This document shows, piece by piece, positions 34,525-43,985 of a stretch of 64,000 nucleotides of DNA. How positions within the stretch are numbered: the first letter of the stretch is position 1; every line of letters begins with the position of its first letter. The notes beneath the pieces were generated by a model that saw nothing but the letters and a program-made list of their open reading frames with translations, was not told the DNA's origin and searched no databases. The DNA comes from CBDBKL01 sp965206675. GTDB lineage: Bacteria; Bdellovibrionota; Bdellovibrionia; Bdellovibrionales; JAKFYE01. Location of the stretch: positions 310,001-374,000 of the forward strand of contig CBDBKL010000008.1 of assembly GCA_965206675.1 (NCBI GenBank). Reading direction: 5' to 3'. The position numbers were made by a program, and so were the translations under genes.

Positions 34525-35505
34525 TTGAAAAAAAATATTGCGATAACAGGTGCATCAGGTTGTCTTGGACGCTCCTTATTAAGAGTCATAGATCCTCTTC
34601 AATACAGAGTTTCCCTACTTTTTAGAAACGAAACTTATTTTATAGATAAACATAAAGAAATTGAAAATCAAATTTTTACTGGTAATCTATCTAACAAAGA
34701 AATTCTTGATAATTTTCTAAAAAATACTGAAATTCTTTTTCACTTTGCTGCAGATATGTCTAAAAATCAAACCAACAAGGTTATGAACACAAACTATCAT
34801 GGAACGAAAAACCTTCTTGAATCAAGTTTAAAAAATAAAATCAAACTTTTTATCTATGTAAGTTCCATTTCTGTATACAGAGCGACCCCCTCTCACAACC
34901 AAATTTATACTGAAAATCAAATTCCTATTTTAAGTAAAAAACTAAATGACTATAGCTATTCAAAACTTAAAGGCGAAGAACTTGTTAAAAACTTTTGCAT
35001 AGAAAATGAGATCAATTACCTTATTATACGACCAACAAATGTTTTTGGCCCCTATTCTAAACCTTGGCATTCAAATATTGTAAACTTTCTTAACAAAGTG
35101 CCTATTTGCTTTGGGAATGTAAAAATTGATATGATTTACGTTGACGACCTTACTAAATCTTTAATTGATGCCTTGAACACACCCACTTCCTGGAATAATG
35201 ATTATAACCTTGGTCATGAAATGATCTCATTAGAAGAAGTGATTTTTCAAGTCGCTCATTCTGAAAAAATTAAAACAATAAAAATCTCTAACTTTACAAA
35301 TAAAATCATAAGTTTTAGCATTGATTATTTATATCCATTATTTCGAAAATCTTTGCCTTCAGTTTCATTCACAAAAGAAGCCTATTACCCTCACCAGAAA
35401 GCATATACTAACTTTAAATTCAAACCCACTACCCATTTAATTGATGGGTTACAAAAAACTCAATTTATTTTGAACAAGGAAAATCGAAATGGAAATAAAA
35501 ATTAA
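34525..35505 (+). CDS. NAD-dependent epimerase/dehydratase (extended SDR)
   Basis: I chose a TTG start at 34525 because GGCAGGATC sits just upstream; the protein then begins KKNIAITGASGCLG, the Rossmann glycine motif (326 residues). Catalytic Ser and the Tyr-x3-Lys pair are visible in IYVSSISVY and YSYSKLKGE, and TNVFGPYS is typical of the sugar-epimerase/3beta-HSD group. It would act on a nucleotide sugar or a sterol-like hydroxyl. The ATG of the FAD-oxidoreductase gene lies 17 bases before its stop, so the two form an operon. The third base composition is very AT-rich. Confidence 0.85.
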   Translation: MKKNIAITGASGCLGRSLLRVIDPLQYRVSLLFRNETYFIDKHKEIENQIFTGNLSNKEILDNFLKNTEILFHFAADMSKNQTNKVMNTNYHGTKNLLESSLKNKIKLFIYVSSISVYRATPSHNQIYTENQIPILSKKLNDYSYSKLKGEELVKNFCIENEINYLIIRPTNVFGPYSKPWHSNIVNFLNKVPICFGNVKIDMIYVDDLTKSLIDALNTPTSWNNDYNLGHEMISLEEVIFQVAHSEKIKTIKISNFTNKIISFSIDYLYPLFRKSLPSVSFTKEAYYPHQKAYTNFKFKPTTHLIDGLQKTQFILNKENRNGNKN

Positions 35506-36717
35506 AGAAGTTCAAAATATAAAAGCAGAAATAAAAAAATACTTAAATACCCCCCCCCGCATTATTTAAAAGCGATTGGCAGCAAAACTTCAAAGAATGG
35601 AATTTTTGAAACAAATGGCACCAATATCAAACTTCCAAGTATCCCTGTTATCAAAATTGATGGAAAACTTATTGATATTAATCCTGGAGTACAGTTTAAA
35701 CAGCTACATAATATTTTATGGGATAACAATCTCAGTTTAACCTGTCTTGCAGAGTGGGATGGACTCACTGTAGCTGGTGGTCTTAACACAGGAACCCATG
35801 GGGGCTCATTATACCATGGGTCTATCGCCCAATCTGTAGAGAGCTTTGATTTTATAAATGGGCTTGGGGAAAAGCACACAATTAATAGAGGGGATCTTTC
35901 TTTTAATAAGATTGTGATTTCCCTAGGTAGCCTTGGCATCATAGAAAACATTAAATTAAAGTGTGAAAAATCTTTTTACTTAAAAATGATAGAACGTGTA
36001 TTGCCACTACAAAACTTTCTGAAGAACTACCAAGATCAGTGTAAAAATAACGAATTTTATAGTGCTGTCTGGCTCCCTACGACAAATCAAGCTGTTGAAT
36101 TTAAGGCAAATAGATCCGAAAGACCAAAACAAACAAAAATGCGATCTTATCGGTTTAGTAAAAAAATAATTTTCGCCAACTATATAAGTCAAACCATTTT
36201 TAAAAATTTACAACTGTTAAAAAACTATAAAGAAAGTATTTCTATTGATCGATCTTACAACATTTTATCTCCAATTAAATCTAAACCTTTTCAAGTTCTC
36301 TTAGCACGCAAATTGTTTAATCAACCTGTTGAGGCTGAGTTTTCAATTCCATTTGAGAATACGGAAGTTGTTATTGAAGAACTGTTGGAGTTATTTAAGA
36401 GTTTAAATTATTATCCTCAAATCCCTCTTGGTGTACGTCCATGTCCTAAAGAGGATTATCTATTAAGCCCCTGTTATGGAAGAAAGTCCACATGGATTTC
36501 AACGTTTGTTAAGCAGGATGCAAAGTTACTCGACTGTATTAAAGAAATCATGATGAAACATTCCGCAAGATCCCACTGGGGGAAGTTCACTCTCCCCGGA
36601 GCTTATCTAAAAAAGCAGTATCCTGGATGGAATGAGTTTAAAAAGGAGCGGCAAGTACATGACCCACATCAAATATTTAAAAACAAATTTTTAATTGATC
36701 TGGGATTAACTGATTAA
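35489..36717 (+). pseudogene. FAD-linked oxidoreductase (lactone-oxidase-like) with frameshift at a C9 tract
   Basis: The gene starts at ATG 35489 (AAGGAAA upstream) but stops after 27 codons, because the C9 tract at 35550-35558 is out of phase. Ten (or seven) C would join it to a continuous frame of about 385 codons to 36717. The joined product shows IKLPSIPV, then LTVAGGLNTGTHGGSLYHG (FAD-phosphate motif of the PF01565-type oxidases) and, at the C-terminus, HWGKFTLPGAYLKKQYPGWNEFKK with DPHQIFKN, typical of aldonolactone oxidases. All other parts look intact. It is thus either a recent frameshift, a sequencing artefact in a homopolymer, or a phase-variable gene now OFF. Confidence 0.8.
35550..35558 (+). 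repeat. C9 homopolymer inside a coding region
   Basis: Nine consecutive C within codons 21-24 of the FAD-oxidoreductase gene, at the exact point where the reading frame breaks. One added base would restore it. Confidence 0.8.
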
Positions 36718-36729
36718 ACCTCTTCAAAA

Positions 36730-36946
36730 AGGGAGTTGTTCTTCCCGCTCGTCGCCTCCAGCGACTCGCCCCAGAGACGGGGCCGCTCACTCAGTCACAC
36801 TTCCTGTGTGACTGCCTCCCATCAAAATGCTCCCACTTGGTCGCATTTTGCCAGGGTCGTTCACTCTGTTCAACTCCCTCTTCTACAATTTATGTTCTTA
36901 GATAATTTGAAAGTTTTGAAATTTGAATGACATTTTTTTATTTAAT
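36730..36946 (-). mobile_element. tRNA-associated structured repeat, copy B, next to tRNA-Phe
   Basis: Read on the minus strand it starts directly after the CCA of tRNA-Phe and matches copy A (25383-25608) along its length, best over the GC-rich hairpin part (36738-36893). The first hairpin keeps its stem (AGTCACAC/GTGTGACT) while the loop differs from copy A. At the far end (36730-36738) the element carries CAACTCCCT, the tRNA-Phe T-arm sequence from C56 onward (36959-36967), after which similarity to the tRNA stops. It is therefore the same kind of insertion with a partly eroded tRNA duplication. Confidence 0.75.
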
Positions 36947-37022
<76 letters not shown>

Positions 37023-37141
37023 ACTTAACAAAAAATAAAGTACTTAACCCTACTACCCTTAACCCAAATTAATAATTAAGAAAACAAATACGTAGAGTCT
37101 TGGGAGAAAGAATTTTTAAAAGAATGCCGCGCATAAATTAG

Positions 37142-38197
37142 ATGTGCGCACCTCAGAGCTATGCTATGTCTCACACAACAATGTCCCCTCTACTCAAGTC
37201 ACTAAAAGAAAATCCTTTTCTGCTTGCTCCCATGGCCGGCATCACCGATGTGGCCTTTCGCAGTTTTATGCGCCAAATGGGAAGCGGCATTGTCACCACA
37301 GAACTCGTCTCCGCCACAGGCATTCAATATAACAGCCCACGATCTGCTAGACTTATGCAATACGATCCCCTACAAAAACCCGTTGGAATACAACTTTTTG
37401 GAGAAAATCCACAACACCTGGCCGCTGCCGCCCAGTATGTAGAGCACTATGGAGCTGACTTTGTTGACCTTAACTTTGGCTGTCCTGTTCCTAAAGTTGT
37501 TAAAAAAGGAGCCGGTTCCGCTATCTTAAAAGACTTAATTGCTCTTGAAAAACTACTGACCACAGTCAAGGCAGATCTTAAAATTCCTTTAACAATAAAA
37601 ATCCGTACCGGATGGGATGAGACATCAAGAAATGCCATCGAAGTGGCTCATATCGCATATAACTGCGGCATAGAGTGGGTCACTATTCATGGAAGAACAC
37701 GAGCCCAAAGATATTCCGGAAAAGCCGATTGGGATTTTATAGGGAAGGTTAAGCAACACTCTAAAATCCCCATTATTGGTAACGGAGATATTCATACCGC
37801 TCACACAGCCGTAACATATTTAAAAAAATATAATCTAGACGGTGTCATGATTGGCCGAGGGTGTTTAAAAAATCCTTGGATTTTTCATGAATCCTACGCC
37901 CTGTGGAAGACAGGCTCCCAACCCCTCATAAAAAAAGATTTCTTCCATCTTTTGAATCTTCTAAAAAAGATTTTGGAAAAACACAATGAAGAAAAAATCG
38001 TCATGCTTCAATTAAAAAAGTTCGCCTCTTGGTTTTCATCCGGATACCCCAACTCTTCAAAGTTTAGAAAAGAACTCTTTGGTTCTAAAAATTATAATCT
38101 ACTCTACGATACCATTATGAAATACTATGATGATATTAGGGATTTTAAGCAAAAAGACACCAGCCACGAATCCTTCCTTATGGGTGGACACGGTTAA
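37142..38197 (+). CDS. dus: tRNA-dihydrouridine synthase
   Basis: A 351-residue FMN enzyme that reduces uridines in the D-loop of tRNA. The barrel signature is complete: LAPMAGITDVAFR, ELVSATG, DLNFGCPVPKVVKKGAGSAIL (the conserved Cys-Pro), TIKIRTGWD, IHGRTRAQRYSG and IIGNGDI. It is closest in motif to the DusB group. The start is uncertain: ATGs at 37142, 37166 and 37181 all lack a strong ribosome binding site. It lies next to tRNA-Phe but on the opposite strand. Confidence 0.94.
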   Translation: MCAPQSYAMSHTTMSPLLKSLKENPFLLAPMAGITDVAFRSFMRQMGSGIVTTELVSATGIQYNSPRSARLMQYDPLQKPVGIQLFGENPQHLAAAAQYVEHYGADFVDLNFGCPVPKVVKKGAGSAILKDLIALEKLLTTVKADLKIPLTIKIRTGWDETSRNAIEVAHIAYNCGIEWVTIHGRTRAQRYSGKADWDFIGKVKQHSKIPIIGNGDIHTAHTAVTYLKKYNLDGVMIGRGCLKNPWIFHESYALWKTGSQPLIKKDFFHLLNLLKKILEKHNEEKIVMLQLKKFASWFSSGYPNSSKFRKELFGSKNYNLLYDTIMKYYDDIRDFKQKDTSHESFLMGGHG

Positions 38198-38268
38198 TTC
38201 ATAATCTATAAGGCCATTAGTGCACTTATGACACCCTTATGCAGCAGAACACATGCAAACCATTAGAA

Positions 38269-39252
38269 TTAAACCAAACCATTATCTTTCATCCAAACAA
38301 CGCTCTCTCGTAAGGCTTCCTTTGCCGGACGAGGGTTTAAGCCCAATTCTCTCTTTGCCTTTGTATTGTCAAACCAATGAAACAGTGTTGATGTCCAAGC
38401 ATTTTCAACACTCAAAAATCTACGTCCACTAAACCTATTCATAAAATCTCCAGCAAAACCTAAAACGAACAAAATCAAACGAGGCAAATAAATTCTTGGA
38501 GGACGAACCCCTGCAATGTCAGCAATTTCTTTAAACAAATCTTTAATTCTTATATTTTCCCCAGCTAATATATACCGTTCACCCGGCCGGCCGGCCACAT
38601 ATGCTCTATAAGAAGCCTCTACAACATCATGAACAGAAATAACGTTCACCCCACCACAAGTATAAAAAGGAAACTCTCCTTTTGCCACTTTAACCATTGT
38701 TTTTCGCGAACCCTTCTTGGCATCCCCAGGACCATAAATTGTAGAAGGATTAACCATTTTAGCTTCCATTTTTCCAGATCGAACAGCCTCCATAACACAC
38801 TTTTCAGCCTCATGTTTGGAATCAAAATAACCTAAACCTAAATGTTTCACATTGTATTCAGAATCTTCATTGAGAAGTGTTTTTTTATCAAAACTGGCAC
38901 CAATAGCTGTCACACTACTGAGGTACAAAAGTTTCCGAACTCCCTTACTCTGACAAGCTTTTAAAACATTTCTTGTGCCACCCACATTAATATCGTACAT
39001 TCTCTGACGTTCGGATCTTTTATACTCTATCAAACCTGCTAAATGAAAAACACCATCTATTCCCTCAAGAGCCGACAACAGGGAATCTATATTGGTCACA
39101 TCACCAATATGTTTTTCGACATGTGAGGGCAAACCAGAAAGGTCAGAACTTTTACGATGAAGGACACGAACGAAGTGTCCCCTTTTGAGCAAGTCTCTGA
39201 CGACCCATTCGCCTAAAAAACCAGAGGCTCCAGTGACTAATATTTTATCCAT
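38269..39252 (-). CDS. NAD-dependent epimerase/reductase (HpnA/dihydroflavonol reductase-like SDR)
   Basis: A 327-residue extended SDR. It starts MDKILVTGASGFLGEWVV (NAD motif). Catalytic Ser and the Tyr-x3-Lys pair are in LLYLSSVTAIG and YFDSKHEAEK, and MVNPSTIYGPGD follows. The overall pattern is that of hopanoid-associated sugar epimerase HpnA and dihydroflavonol-4-reductase-like enzymes; which substrate it takes cannot be read. The gene overlaps the stop of the upstream PAP2 gene by eight bases. That link to a lipid phosphatase fits a role in lipid or isoprenoid modification (inference). Confidence 0.85.
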   Translation of the reverse strand: MDKILVTGASGFLGEWVVRDLLKRGHFVRVLHRKSSDLSGLPSHVEKHIGDVTNIDSLLSALEGIDGVFHLAGLIEYKRSERQRMYDINVGGTRNVLKACQSKGVRKLLYLSSVTAIGASFDKKTLLNEDSEYNVKHLGLGYFDSKHEAEKCVMEAVRSGKMEAKMVNPSTIYGPGDAKKGSRKTMVKVAKGEFPFYTCGGVNVISVHDVVEASYRAYVAGRPGERYILAGENIRIKDLFKEIADIAGVRPPRIYLPRLILFVLGFAGDFMNRFSGRRFLSVENAWTSTLFHWFDNTKAKRELGLNPRPAKEALRESVVWMKDNGLV

Positions 39253-39820
39253 ATTTCCTTTTACTCTTCATATATAAAACAAGCTTTCCATACAACATAT
39301 ACCAACATACACCCAGGGCTATTCCAAGTAGAGCACCTGCCGTAACATCTAAGGGATAGTGAACGCCCAGATACACTCTGCTATACGCTACAAGTGTGGC
39401 CAAAAGAAAAAGAAACAGGCCTATCCACTGAGGTAAAAATAAATAAAGAAAAGTGGCTCCTGCAAAAAAGTTTGTAGCATGTGTAGAGGGAAAACTCCAT
39501 CCACCATGAGGATGCGTTCTCAAAACAGTTTCTTCAAGAGCATGATTTGGACGCTCTCTCTGAAACATAGGTTTAAAAACTCGATGAGAGGTGGCATCTG
39601 AAAGAAAAACACAGGAAACAACTCCAACTAAAATCAATAAAGCCCTTTTTTTAAATTTTATAAGACACGCTAGAACTAATAATGGAAATAGAAACAAAGA
39701 CACAAACTTACGTTGATGCAGATCTGTAATATAACCAAAAAATCCATCAGCTAGAGGATGAGTCCATATGATGTTTATCTTTTGAAATAAAAGATGATCA
39801 AATTCTAACAACTTTTTCAA
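39245..39820 (-). CDS. PAP2-family membrane phosphatase
   Basis: A 191-residue membrane phosphatase with about five helices. The three PAP2 motifs are present: KPMFQRERP, PSTH in WSFPSTHATNFFAG, and SRVYLGVHYPLD. Family members dephosphorylate phosphatidic acid, undecaprenyl pyrophosphate or lipid A. It is coupled to the following SDR gene (8-base overlap) and lies about 30 bases downstream of the cyclophilin gene, on the same strand as the Tol cluster. Confidence 0.92.
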   Translation of the reverse strand: MKKLLEFDHLLFQKINIIWTHPLADGFFGYITDLHQRKFVSLFLFPLLVLACLIKFKKRALLILVGVVSCVFLSDATSHRVFKPMFQRERPNHALEETVLRTHPHGGWSFPSTHATNFFAGATFLYLFLPQWIGLFLFLLATLVAYSRVYLGVHYPLDVTAGALLGIALGVCWYMLYGKLVLYMKSKRKYG

Positions 39821-39852
39821 CCGTCTTTTTTATTCATAAAAGCACATGTTTA

Positions 39853-40584
39853 TTACTCTTCAACAATTGTCACGCTATTTAACTTAACAGGCTTAAGAGG
39901 TTTATCATCTGGTGTTGTTGGAACTTTTGAAATCGCCTTCACAACATCATAACCCTCAGCAACTTTTCCAAAAATAGAATGTTTTCGATCAAGATGAGGT
40001 GTTGGTCCAACAGTGATAAAAAACTGACTTCCATTTGTATTAGGTCCCGAATTGGCCATTGAAACAATACCCTCTTTATCATGTCTTAACAGAGGATGAA
40101 ACTCATCTGTAAAAGTATAGCCTGGGCTACCTCTTCCAGTTCCTGTAGGATCTCCCCCCTGAATCATGAACCCGTCTATCACTCTATGAAAAACTGTGTC
40201 GTCATAATATTTACCTGTTATCTGTTTTTTTGTTTTATGATGTTTATAGGGTTTTTTACCCGTAGCTAAACCCACAAAATTGGCCACCGTTTCAGGAACT
40301 AACGATCTATACAAAAGCACCTTAAATGAACCATGATTTGTATCAAATACAGCAAACATTTTTTTAGCCTTTCCCTTACTTGCAGCTTTTTTCTTTGAAT
40401 CAGATTTTGATTTCTTCTTAGCTCCCAAACTCTTTTTTTCAGCTTTCTTACTTTTCTTAGCTGTTGCTTTCTGTGTTTTGGAGTTCGCTTTATTTTCTCC
40501 CATTACCTTATTTTGAGCTTCGGCTGTAAATACAAAAGACATAAAAAACACAAAGAATTGGATCAATAATATTTTCTTTCTCAT
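39853..40584 (-). CDS. Exported cyclophilin-type peptidyl-prolyl isomerase
   Basis: I chose the ATG at 40584 (243 residues) because CTGGAGGTAAAT precedes it and a signal peptide follows directly (MRKKILLIQFFVFFMSFVF, then AEA). A Lys/Ala/Ser-rich linker of about 45 residues joins it to a complete cyclophilin domain (FHRVIDGFMIQGGDPTGTGRG, MANSGPNTNGSQFFI, LDRKHSIFGKV). It would speed proline isomerisation in the periplasm, for instance on outer-membrane proteins. It follows tolB by nine bases, in the place where pal usually stands. Confidence 0.93.
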   Translation of the reverse strand: MRKKILLIQFFVFFMSFVFTAEAQNKVMGENKANSKTQKATAKKSKKAEKKSLGAKKKSKSDSKKKAASKGKAKKMFAVFDTNHGSFKVLLYRSLVPETVANFVGLATGKKPYKHHKTKKQITGKYYDDTVFHRVIDGFMIQGGDPTGTGRGSPGYTFTDEFHPLLRHDKEGIVSMANSGPNTNGSQFFITVGPTPHLDRKHSIFGKVAEGYDVVKAISKVPTTPDDKPLKPVKLNSVTIVEE

Positions 40585-40644
40585 ATTTACCTCCAGCTCC
40601 TCTTTGAAATATAACCCATAGTCCGTTGAGGTCAATCTTGCTTT

Positions 40645-42045
40645 TTATTTCACCGCCCATGACCACTCAGGTTGATCATAGTTATGTTGGTCCATCGTTA
40701 TTCTGCGCTCCCCCGTGCCATCAGAATTTATAATGTAAAGCTGTTTATTTCCCGTACGGTTGCTGACGAACATAATTTGTCTCCCATCTGGAGAATATGT
40801 GGGAAATTCATTGCTCGCACGTTGCCCATTTCTTTTTCGGGCAGATGTCAAACGGGTCAGTCCTTTTCCATCAACATTGATTTGAAAAATATCAAAGTGT
40901 CTTCCTGACTGTCCCGCAAAAGCAATCTTCTTCCCATCGGGTGACCATACAGGAGTTGAGTTATATCGCCCTGCAAAAGTTACACGACGAACACGAGTAC
41001 CATTAATATTCATAATATAGATCTTCGGTCCACCACTACGACTAGATGAAAAAGCAATCTGTCGCCCGTTAGGGCTGATAGATGGCTCTACATTCATAGC
41101 TCCTGCCGGACCTCTTGTAATTCGTTTTAATCTCTTTCCATTTAATGTCAGTCTAAAAATATCAGGGGATCCCCCCTGAGAAAGAGTCAGATAAATAAAT
41201 GGTTGAAAAGGGTGAAATGCAGCACCAGAGTTAATCCCCTTACGTGAAGATATTAACCTTCGCTTTTTTCTCTTAAGATTATATGTATACAAATCAGCGT
41301 TATAAACTCGGCCCTTTTTATGGTAGCCATAGGCTGTATAGGCTACAATTTTTCCATCGGGCGACCATGTCGGCGAAAAGGCAACAGACTTATGATATGT
41401 TATGCGCTTGAGATTAAATCCATCCCAATCCATCACATAAATTTCTTTTAGAAGCTCTCCACGTCTTTTTGCACGATCACTAGATACAACAACTTGACTG
41501 AGAAAATAGCCCTTCTTTCCCGTAAGAGCATAAATAATATCATTCGTAAAGGTATGCGCTAACTTTCTAACTTCTTTTTTACTGACTTGATAAGACTTAG
41601 CCAAGACAGCTTTGGCTTGCTTTACATGATAGAGATATCCCTCAAGACTTATAACTCCTCGAGAAAGTCGACAGCCTGCTCTAATTAAAAAATCTGTACC
41701 CAACGGAGTCCATTTGGAAAACTGAAAACCATTGGGATCTCCCGGATATGGTTTTAAAGAGACCTGAGATGTGTTCTCAAGATAAGCCTGCTGGGAAATA
41801 AATTTAAAATAAGAACTCACTGAAAGATCGTTTAAAAGTGTATTGTAAATCTCTACACATAATTTTCTTTCTGATGCAGAACCCAAAGATCTAAATAAGG
41901 GGACTGCAATAAGAGATTTTCTGACCTTAGCTTCCCCAACATTAATATAAACGGAAGAATTCCGAGCCTCGGCTATATTTATGAGAAACAAGAAAAAAAA
42001 TACAAAAAGATAGAAAACATACTTTTTATATCGACCCACGAACAT
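40645..42045 (-). CDS. tolB: TolB periplasmic beta-propeller protein
   Basis: A 466-residue exported protein. The signal peptide ends near AEA. An N-terminal alpha/beta domain (VPLFRSLG, then KFISQQAYLENT) precedes WD40-like TolB blades with repeats such as FSPTWSPDGKIVAYTAYG, EPSISPNGRQIAFSSSRSG and TPVWSPDGKKIAFAG. TolB shuttles between Pal and the Tol inner-membrane complex during envelope constriction. It lies in the order tolQ-tolR-tolA-tolB. The surface is unusually basic (many Arg/Lys in the propeller). Confidence 0.95.
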   Translation of the reverse strand: MFVGRYKKYVFYLFVFFFLFLINIAEARNSSVYINVGEAKVRKSLIAVPLFRSLGSASERKLCVEIYNTLLNDLSVSSYFKFISQQAYLENTSQVSLKPYPGDPNGFQFSKWTPLGTDFLIRAGCRLSRGVISLEGYLYHVKQAKAVLAKSYQVSKKEVRKLAHTFTNDIIYALTGKKGYFLSQVVVSSDRAKRRGELLKEIYVMDWDGFNLKRITYHKSVAFSPTWSPDGKIVAYTAYGYHKKGRVYNADLYTYNLKRKKRRLISSRKGINSGAAFHPFQPFIYLTLSQGGSPDIFRLTLNGKRLKRITRGPAGAMNVEPSISPNGRQIAFSSSRSGGPKIYIMNINGTRVRRVTFAGRYNSTPVWSPDGKKIAFAGQSGRHFDIFQINVDGKGLTRLTSARKRNGQRASNEFPTYSPDGRQIMFVSNRTGNKQLYIINSDGTGERRITMDQHNYDQPEWSWAVK

Positions 42046-42055
42046 TTTTTACTCC

Positions 42056-42712
42056 TTACTCTGGGAACCTAAAAATTATACCATCAATTTTAACAAGATT
42101 CTTAAATTTATGCGGCGGGGCTGGAAAAGGCGAGGCTTGCTCTATAGCTTGAAGAACCAGGTCATCATACTCCTTTTGGCCTGAACTATTAACTATCGTC
42201 TTAAGAATAACAAATCCATCTTCATCAAATTTTACCAATATAGAAGCCTTCAAGGGAGACTGAGCTAGCCATTCAGGCAGAACCCAGTGGTTTTTAATAT
42301 GAGTATCAATTTGAGAAATATATTCGTTATAATCTAACCTCTGTAACCCTTTAAGAACTGTGCCCTCTGAGATAATATTACCCTTAACAAGCTCCTGCTT
42401 TTGATTTTCTTCTGATTTTTTCTCAGCCTTTTGAAGAGAATCTTCAATGCCCTGTATAGCTTGCAACCTTTTGAGAGAATCATTTTGCTTCTTTTTTAAA
42501 CTCTTCTTACTCTTTGACTCAACTTTCTTTTTAGCAGGAATTTTTACTTCTGGTGCTTTCTGAGCTTTTTTTACAGCGGACTTTACTTTGTCTGGTAAAC
42601 CCACAAGGTCAACACGTACCGAAGATTGATATATAAGTGGCTTGCTCGGAAAAAATACAATCTTAAAAATCATAAACAGGGCGAGAGTAATATGAAGCCC
42701 AAGAGATATCAC
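42056..42712 (-). CDS. TolA/TonB-like energy-transducing protein
   Basis: At least 218 residues: an N-terminal transmembrane helix (LHITLALFMIFKIVFF), a Lys/Glu-rich helical stalk (70-130) and a TonB-type C-terminal domain (YISQIDTHIKNHWVLPEWL, then ASILVKFDEDGFV, then FPAPP). By position between tolR and tolB it is the TolA equivalent. The start is unclear: a GTG at 42712 has no ribosome binding site. The frame stays open upstream through QYRTLNDDVRSI up to and past the tolR stop, with no ATG/GTG/TTG in a good context. Reinitiation at the tolR stop is possible. Confidence 0.8.
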   Translation of the reverse strand: MISLGLHITLALFMIFKIVFFPSKPLIYQSSVRVDLVGLPDKVKSAVKKAQKAPEVKIPAKKKVESKSKKSLKKKQNDSLKRLQAIQGIEDSLQKAEKKSEENQKQELVKGNIISEGTVLKGLQRLDYNEYISQIDTHIKNHWVLPEWLAQSPLKASILVKFDEDGFVILKTIVNSSGQKEYDDLVLQAIEQASPFPAPPHKFKNLVKIDGIIFRFPE

Positions 42713-42756
42713 TATAGATCTGACATCATCATTTAAAGTTCTGTACTGCTCTTTTA

Positions 42757-43176
42757 TTACTTTAACTGTCGAGGTAATGTTATTAGTCCTATGTTAAAGA
42801 TCCCTGCGGATCTGATTTCCCCCATGACTTCTGCCACGCGCCCATAGTCAACGCTCTTATCAGCTTGCAAATAAACCTGCTTATTTCGACGAGTTTGAAA
42901 AATAGCTTTTAATTTTTCTCTAAGAGAAGCAAAATCGACTTCAGCAGAACCAATATATATATGACGATTTTTTTTCACAACAAGCACTAAGGGTTCTTCG
43001 TTGACTGTTACTCCAGTATTTGATGTTTCAGGTAATTCAACATCAATTCCCTGCTGCATCATCGGTGCTGTCACCATAAAAATAATCAACAAAACCAACA
43101 TAACATCCACAAGAGGTGTTACATTAATTTCATTGAGGACTTTTCTTCGACTACCCGATTGTCCAGATAGACCCAT
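42757..43176 (-). CDS. tolR: TolR (ExbD/TolR family)
   Basis: A 139-residue inner-membrane protein with one helix and a periplasmic domain. The transmembrane segment carries the family's proton-channel aspartate: NVTPLVDVMLVLLIIFMVTAP (Asp in PLVDVMLVLL). The rest (VELPETSN, then VYLQADKSVDYGRVAEVM) is typical. With TolQ it uses the proton gradient to drive TolA. It follows tolQ by two bases. Confidence 0.94.
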   Translation of the reverse strand: MGLSGQSGSRRKVLNEINVTPLVDVMLVLLIIFMVTAPMMQQGIDVELPETSNTGVTVNEEPLVLVVKKNRHIYIGSAEVDFASLREKLKAIFQTRRNKQVYLQADKSVDYGRVAEVMGEIRSAGIFNIGLITLPRQLK

Positions 43177-43178
43177 AT

Positions 43179-43919
43179 CTACCCACTTTTAAAGAAGTTA
43201 CGTTTAGCAATATTTAGAAAGTCTGATGAAAATGTATCAAAGTTCAATTCAGCTTTTTTAATTATATTGACATAATGATTATAGGCCGCAACGGCAGGAA
43301 TCGCAGCAGCTAACCCAACAGCCGTTGCAATCAGGGCTTCGGATATTCCTGGGGCAACAACAGCTAAACTAGCAGCTCCTGTTGCACCAATTTTTTGAAA
43401 AGCTCCCATAATTCCCCAGACGGTTCCAAACAGTCCTATAAATGGGGCTGTACTTCCTGTTGTAGCCAGAAATCCCAATTTAGATTCCATTTCGTTTAAT
43501 TCACGTTCTATAGATGCCCTCAAAGAACGAGAAAGATTATCTATTCCAATAAGTCCCGTCGCCTCTCCATCTTCACTCTTAGACATTTTTGTATTGGCCA
43601 TCTTTTGCAGCTCTTTGAAACCTGACTGAAAAATCCGCGCCATAGGAGAAGAAGAAAACTCCTCAATTTGATCTGAAAGTTCATCAAAAGAACTTGCACT
43701 CCAAAATTGGTCTAAAAAGTATTTATCATTTTCAAATAAATCCTTAAAAACCTTTCTTTTTAAAATGATAATCGACCAGCTATATATAGACATAATCACA
43801 AGAGTAAGAAGGGTGAGCTGCACCACAGGGCTGGCAGACCAAATGGCATCCCAGGCATTGAGTTGCGCAACAACTTTAATATTTTCCTCTGTTGTTTCGG
43901 CATAAGCTAGATTTATCAT
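43179..43919 (-). CDS. tolQ: TolQ (ExbB/TolQ proton channel)
   Basis: A 246-residue inner-membrane protein with three helices. The MotA/TolQ/ExbB domain is plain: LGFLATTGSTAPFIGLFGTVWGIMGAFQKIG followed by SEALIATAVGLAAAIPAVAAYN. It forms the pentameric channel around TolR helices. It is the first gene of the minus-strand tol block. In the N-terminal region between residues 75 and 120 it has the usual long cytoplasmic helix. Confidence 0.95.
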   Translation of the reverse strand: MINLAYAETTEENIKVVAQLNAWDAIWSASPVVQLTLLTLVIMSIYSWSIIILKRKVFKDLFENDKYFLDQFWSASSFDELSDQIEEFSSSPMARIFQSGFKELQKMANTKMSKSEDGEATGLIGIDNLSRSLRASIERELNEMESKLGFLATTGSTAPFIGLFGTVWGIMGAFQKIGATGAASLAVVAPGISEALIATAVGLAAAIPAVAAYNHYVNIIKKAELNFDTFSSDFLNIAKRNFFKSG

Positions 43920-43985
43920 TTACTTAGATTAAACCCTCTTTTCCAGAACGGCAATAAACTGAGGATTTTTTGGCCCTCAACTCTT

